From JBDKVA01 sp039679375 (lineage in GTDB: Bacteria; Bacillota; Clostridia; Acetivibrionales; DTU013), in NCBI GenBank assembly GCA_039679375.1, contig JBDKVA010000082.1, forward strand, positions 1 through 13,875: a stretch of DNA of 13,875 bases. Direction: 5' to 3'. Below the pieces are notes generated by a model. The model was not told the DNA's origin and made no database searches. It saw only the letters and a list, made by a program, of their open reading frames with translations. Positions 13,530 through 13,875 of this stretch are shown here, one piece after another. Position numbers and translations under genes: made by a program. Every line of letters starts with the position of its first letter. The first letter of the stretch is position 1.

Positions 13530-13805
13530 ATGAAAAGCTTCGGCGATAAGGAAATAACACAAACTCTTCTCAACGAGCATAAGCTTTGCGCATCTTCATT
13601 AACAAATCTTGTGCTTGAAAGTTCAAACCAGAATTGGAGAAATGATGCTGCAGGATTATTAAACAGAACATTCCAGCATCAGAAGAATATTTTTGATCTG
13701 ATGACGCAAAAGGGCTGGTATACGACGCAGTCGGCCAGCCAACAGGAAATAAGCACAGCGCAGCAGGAAGTAAGCAAAATTCAAACAACAACAAATTTTA
13801 TGTAA
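13530..13805 (+). CDS. CotF-like spore coat protein
   Basis: A 91-residue helical protein matching the Coat F pattern: FGDKEITQTLLNEHK at the start, an E-rich middle helix (LVLESSNQNWRND), and a C-terminal HQKNIFDLMTQKGWY (50-64), the usual end of the domain. The last 25 residues are rich in Gln, Ser and Thr and look disordered. In Bacillus, CotF is a coat structural protein; clostridial short forms are assumed to be similar. AAGGAGG precedes the ATG. A group II intron end lies only one or two bases after the TAA stop (13803-13805), so the gene itself is intact but its natural 3' flank, including any terminator, is displaced. Confidence 0.85.
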   Translation: MKSFGDKEITQTLLNEHKLCASSLTNLVLESSNQNWRNDAAGLLNRTFQHQKNIFDLMTQKGWYTTQSASQQEISTAQQEVSKIQTTTNFM

Positions 13806-13806
13806 A

Positions 13807-13875
13807 ATCGAGTAGGAGGCGGCTAATCGCCGCCGACCTCTCACACCACCGTATGTGCGGTTCCGCGTACGGCGG
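13807..13875 (-). mobile_element. 3' end of a group II intron (domains V and VI), truncated by the window edge
   Basis: Read on the minus strand. CCGCCGTA (from 13875) pairs with TACGGTGG (ending about 13846), around an inner CGCGG/CCGC arm: this is domain V-like, with CGC in place of the common AGC triad and the paired strand changed to match. Then comes GTGTGAGAGG and a hairpin GGCGGC-GATTA-GCCGCC (13834-13818), domain VI-like, followed by CTACTCGAT, with a candidate branch-point A at 13813 and a typical A-pyrimidine end at 13808-13807. The domain V inner arm is shorter than the common 34-base form. The rest of the intron, including any reverse transcriptase gene, must lie beyond 13875. Confidence 0.7.

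Noticed and set aside
1..13875. CRISPR arrays, tRNA or rRNA genes
   Set aside because: No regularly spaced direct repeats, tRNA-like cloverleaf or rRNA-like stretch was seen on either strand by reading; a tRNAscan or CRISPR search was not run.

Overview
The window looks like chromosomal DNA from a spore-forming, low-to-moderate-GC member of the Clostridia. The signs are AGGAGG-type ribosome binding sites, the infC-rpmI-rplT cluster followed by a SpoU-type methyltransferase, RqcH, an S-layer-homology protein, a DUF4363/DUF421 pair, KtrAB/Trk-type potassium genes and CotF-like spore coat genes. Similarity to cellulolytic clostridia (cluster III) is a guess from gene style, not shown by the sequence.

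Layout. 1-1713 (+): tail of an unidentified gene, a small lipoprotein with two hydrophobic segments, and a secreted three-SLH-domain protein with an acidic linker and a C-terminal beta-type domain. 1814-4151 (-): a small secreted protein with three 12-residue repeats and no conventional start codon, then rqcH (ribosome quality control). 4262-6508 (+): a large membrane protein that looks like a GT-C-type glycosyltransferase carrying a C-terminal DUF6273-like domain. 6534-8085 (+): the translation operon infC-rpmI-rplT with a strong promoter, a structured leader with an intrinsic attenuator (position and design of the Firmicutes L20 leader), an AUA start codon on infC and a final terminator. 8101-8904 (+): 2'-O-ribose RNA methyltransferase, convergent with a DUF421-DUF4363 operon (10006-8919, -). 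10306-11596 (+): two single-RCK TrkA-type potassium regulators, convergent with the TrkH/KtrB channel subunit (13137-11740, -). 13320-13805 (+): two small helical spore coat-like proteins behind a sigma-G-like promoter. 13807-13875: 3' end (domains V and VI) of a group II intron on the minus strand, inserted just after the coat gene.

How parts work together. The two TrkA proteins and TrkH should form a potassium uptake system: the RCK subunits gate the membrane channel in response to bound nucleotide. The translation operon is probably controlled twice, by L20-dependent attenuation in the leader and by IF3 acting on its own AUA start codon.

The most unusual structure not explained by genes is a family of short palindromic elements with shared inverted termini. 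Copies sit immediately upstream of the first trkA (10187-10291), immediately downstream of the second trkA (11594-11730), and as a lone end (8884-8922) across the stop codons of two convergent genes. I did not find a clearly new defence, secretion or biosynthetic system here.
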